Assembly (NCBI GenBank): GCA_016201105.1
Contig: JACQDN010000071.1
Span: 55,870-119,869, forward strand
Source: Pseudomonadota bacterium
GTDB lineage: Bacteria; Pseudomonadota; Alphaproteobacteria; Micropepsales; Micropepsaceae
DNA: 64,000 bases
Direction of reading: 5' to 3'
Positions 62,250-64,000 of this stretch are shown in pieces. A model generated the notes under the pieces. The model worked only from the letters and a program-made list of their open reading frames with translations. It did not search any database and was not told the DNA's origin. Positions within the stretch are counted from its first letter, which is position 1; each line of letters opens with the position of its first letter. Position numbers and translations under genes: made by a program.

Positions 62250-62687
62250 CTAACGTCCCTTGAAATAGCAGGGCCGGAGATAGAGCCAGACCGTTGTTCC
62301 TCCAATGGCACCTGCAAGAACCCAGACAGTGTCCTGCATAGAGAAATGGCGCAAATGGGTAACAAGATCCGGCTGCACGGCCACCTGAATGATCTCGCCC
62401 GTCAAGGCGCCGCTCAGCAGATAGAACAGAACATTTCTGACGCGCACCCACAACAAGAGTGCGCCGAATATGGCTGTAGGAATTCCTGCAACAAGCGTCA
62501 CCAAGAACGAGAGGGGCAGCCACATAATCGGAAGCGCCCAGATGGGTGGCCGAGCGACTTCACCGGGAAAGATGTAACTCAGAACCATCAGGGCGAGCGT
62601 CGTACTGAGCATTGCGATCGCAAGCGCGATGATGAAATGCCGCGACGGAAATGATGAAGTCGTCTCTTTCGAGTCGACCTCGCCCAC
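62250..62687 (-). CDS. small four-span membrane protein
   Basis: 145 aa with likely spans FIIALAIAMLSTTLALMVLS, WALPIMWLPLSFLVTLVAGI, AIFGALLLWVRVRNVLFYLL and DTVWVLAGAIGGTTVWLYL. No family recognised. Its start is 1 nt from the sdhA stop on the same strand; low conservation with the sdh operon suggests it is only a neighbour. Confidence 0.7.
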   Translation of the reverse strand: MGEVDSKETTSSFPSRHFIIALAIAMLSTTLALMVLSYIFPGEVARPPIWALPIMWLPLSFLVTLVAGIPTAIFGALLLWVRVRNVLFYLLSGALTGEIIQVAVQPDLVTHLRHFSMQDTVWVLAGAIGGTTVWLYLRPCYFKGR

Positions 62688-62688
62688 T

Positions 62689-64000
62689 TTAATACGTCCT
62701 TGCCTTCGGGGGGATGTATTCGACTTCGTTGGAGAGTGTGTAGGTGTGCACCGGGCGGTAGTCGAGCTTGGCCCAGCCGGTCTTGGGATCGAGCCAGGCG
62801 AGTGTGTGCTTCATCCAGTTCGCATCGTCGCGGCCCGGGAAATCCTCGCGGGCATGGGCGCCGCGGCTTTCTTCGCGCGTCACCGCGCCTTCGATGGCGA
62901 CGATCGCCTGCTGGATGAGGTTTTCGTATTCCAGCGTCTCGACCAGATCGCTGTTCCAGATCAGCGAGCGGTCGGTGACTTTGATATCGCCGATGGTTTT
63001 GTAGATCTCGTCGATGCGCTTGCGTCCCTTTTTGAGCGTCTCGCCGGTGCGGAACACGGCGGCGTCATCCTGCATCGCCCTCTGCATGGCGGCGCGCATC
63101 TGCGCCGTCGGCGTCTTGCCGTCGGCGTTGCGGTATCTATCAAGGCGCGCCAGCGCGTTGTCGCCGGCATCCTTGGCTAGGTCCGCGTGCTTGGAATTGG
63201 GTTCGATGGTCTTGACGCATTGCAGGCCCGCCGCCTTGCCGAACACGACGATATCGATCAGCGAGTTGGAGCCGAGCCGGTTGGCGCCGTGCACGGACAC
63301 GCACGCCCCTTCGCCCACCGCCATCAATCCCGGCACCACCGTGTCGGGATTGCCGTCCTTCAGCGTGAGCGCTTCGCCCATGTAGTTCGTGGGAATGCCG
63401 CCCATGTTGTAGTGCACGGTCGGCAGCACCGGGATCGGCTCCTTGGTGACGTCGACGCCGGCGAAGATGCGCGCGCTTTCCGCGATGCCGGGCAGGCGTT
63501 CATGGATGATCTTGGGATCGAGATGGGAGAGATGCAGATAGATGTAATCCTTCAGCGGACCCACGCCGCGGCCCTCGCGGATCTCGATGGTCATGGCGCG
63601 TGAGACGACGTCGCGCGAGGCGAGATCCTTCGCGTTGGGCGCGTAACGCTCCATGAAGCGCTCGCCTTCGGAATTGGTGAGATAGCCGCCTTCGCCGCGC
63701 ACCCCTTCGGTGATGAGAACGCCCGCGCCATAGACGCCCGTCGGATGGAATTGGATGAACTCCATATCCTGCAGCGGCAGGCCGGCGCGCAGCACCATGC
63801 CGTTGCCGTCGCCGGTGCAGGTGTGCGCCGAGGTGCAGGAGAAGTAGGCGCGGCCGTAGCCGCCGGTAGCGACGACAACGGTTTGCGCGCGGAAGCGATG
63901 CAGAGAGCCGTCATCGAGGCGCCATGCGGTCAAGCCCCGGCAGACACCGTTCTCCATGATGAGATCGAGCGCGACATATTCGATGAAAAAGTCGACGGCG
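62689..64000 (-). CDS. sdhA: succinate dehydrogenase flavoprotein subunit, 5' truncated by window
   Basis: C-terminal 437 residues of SdhA, which oxidises succinate in the TCA cycle and complex [42 protein letters not shown] with the catalytic Arg region, [14 protein letters not shown] and [20 protein letters not shown] are diagnostic. The N-terminal FAD dinucleotide motif lies beyond the window edge. The end KARTY is typical. Confidence 0.95.
   Translation of the reverse strand, partial: AVDFFIEYVALDLIMENGVCRGLTAWRLDDGSLHRFRAQTVVVATGGYGRAYFSCTSAHTCTGDGNGMVLRAGLPLQDMEFIQFHPTGVYGAGVLITEGVRGEGGYLTNSEGERFMERYAPNAKDLASRDVVSRAMTIEIREGRGVGPLKDYIYLHLSHLDPKIIHERLPGIAESARIFAGVDVTKEPIPVLPTVHYNMGGIPTNYMGEALTLKDGNPDTVVPGLMAVGEGACVSVHGANRLGSNSLIDIVVFGKAAGLQCVKTIEPNSKHADLAKDAGDNALARLDRYRNADGKTPTAQMRAAMQRAMQDDAAVFRTGETLKKGRKRIDEIYKTIGDIKVTDRSLIWNSDLVETLEYENLIQQAIVAIEGAVTREESRGAHAREDFPGRDDANWMKHTLAWLDPKTGWAKLDYRPVHTYTLSNEVEYIPPKARTY

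Overview
This 64 kb window is a chromosomal stretch of a GC-rich alphaproteobacterium. The support is the gene order (lytic transglycosylase, uracil-DNA glycosylase, ETF-ubiquinone oxidoreductase, TPR protein, ispE, polyprenyl synthase, DUF2007, TrmN6-like methyltransferase, glyQ, glyS, ppdK, SleB-type hydrolase), the split glycyl-tRNA synthetase, a NadQ-type NAD regulator, DUF3126, an ECF42-type sigma factor, and CtrA-like TTAA-N7-TTAA sites. A lineage near Micropepsales/Rhizomicrobium or another deep Rhodospirillales/Caulobacterales-like group is plausible, but the family assignment is inference. I see no tRNA, rRNA, CRISPR, prophage, transposase or insertion sequence.

Layout. 0.1-6 kb: radical SAM protein; a BNR-repeat/MoaD-like/globin operon with 4-nt overlaps; DUF1353; and a YciI/DUF1993/ECF42 sigma operon with a promoter matching the ECF42 consensus as I recall it. 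6.1-6.7 kb: a type II toxin-antitoxin pair. 6.7-26.2 kb: conserved housekeeping block (moaB, slt, udg, ETF-QO, TPR, ispE, ispB, glyQS, ppdK, cell wall hydrolase) with small membrane and VOC proteins. 26.3-32.3 kb: two SDRs, DUF1697 and nadC-nadB-nadA. 32.3-36.8 kb: a palindromic operator upstream of nadA; two tandemly duplicated outer-membrane-type proteins, each with a CtrA-like box and an intrinsic terminator; then nadQ, a tyrosine phosphatase and an HD hydrolase. 37-43.4 kb: DUF1963 protein, universal stress protein, TauE permease, two tandem FabH-like synthases, queC and an interrupted queE. 43.5-64 kb: mostly single genes (ABM, GST, SET protein, sulfatase, nitroreductase, cysE, FAD oxidoreductase, PhoH, gamma carbonic anhydrase, GYF-like protein, enoyl-CoA hydratase, M1 aminopeptidase lipoprotein, methyltransferase), ending in the 3' part of sdhA.

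The main anomaly is a set of at least eleven palindromic repeat elements of about 95-250 bp. Most sit between genes, often at convergent ends. One is translated in frame inside the uracil-DNA glycosylase. One interrupts queE in frame with a single TGA. One supplies the C-terminal tail of NadB and reaches the start of nadC. One separates glyQ from glyS. Several are compound: a smaller palindrome lies in the loop of a larger one, and in one case a third lies inside that. They resemble the REP/RPE class of small non-autonomous repeats and are the best candidate here for a poorly described element.

The NAD genes form a likely regulatory unit: nadABC are transcribed away from an 8-1-8 palindrome, and NadQ, its likely binding protein, is encoded about 2.3 kb away, overlapping a phosphatase gene.
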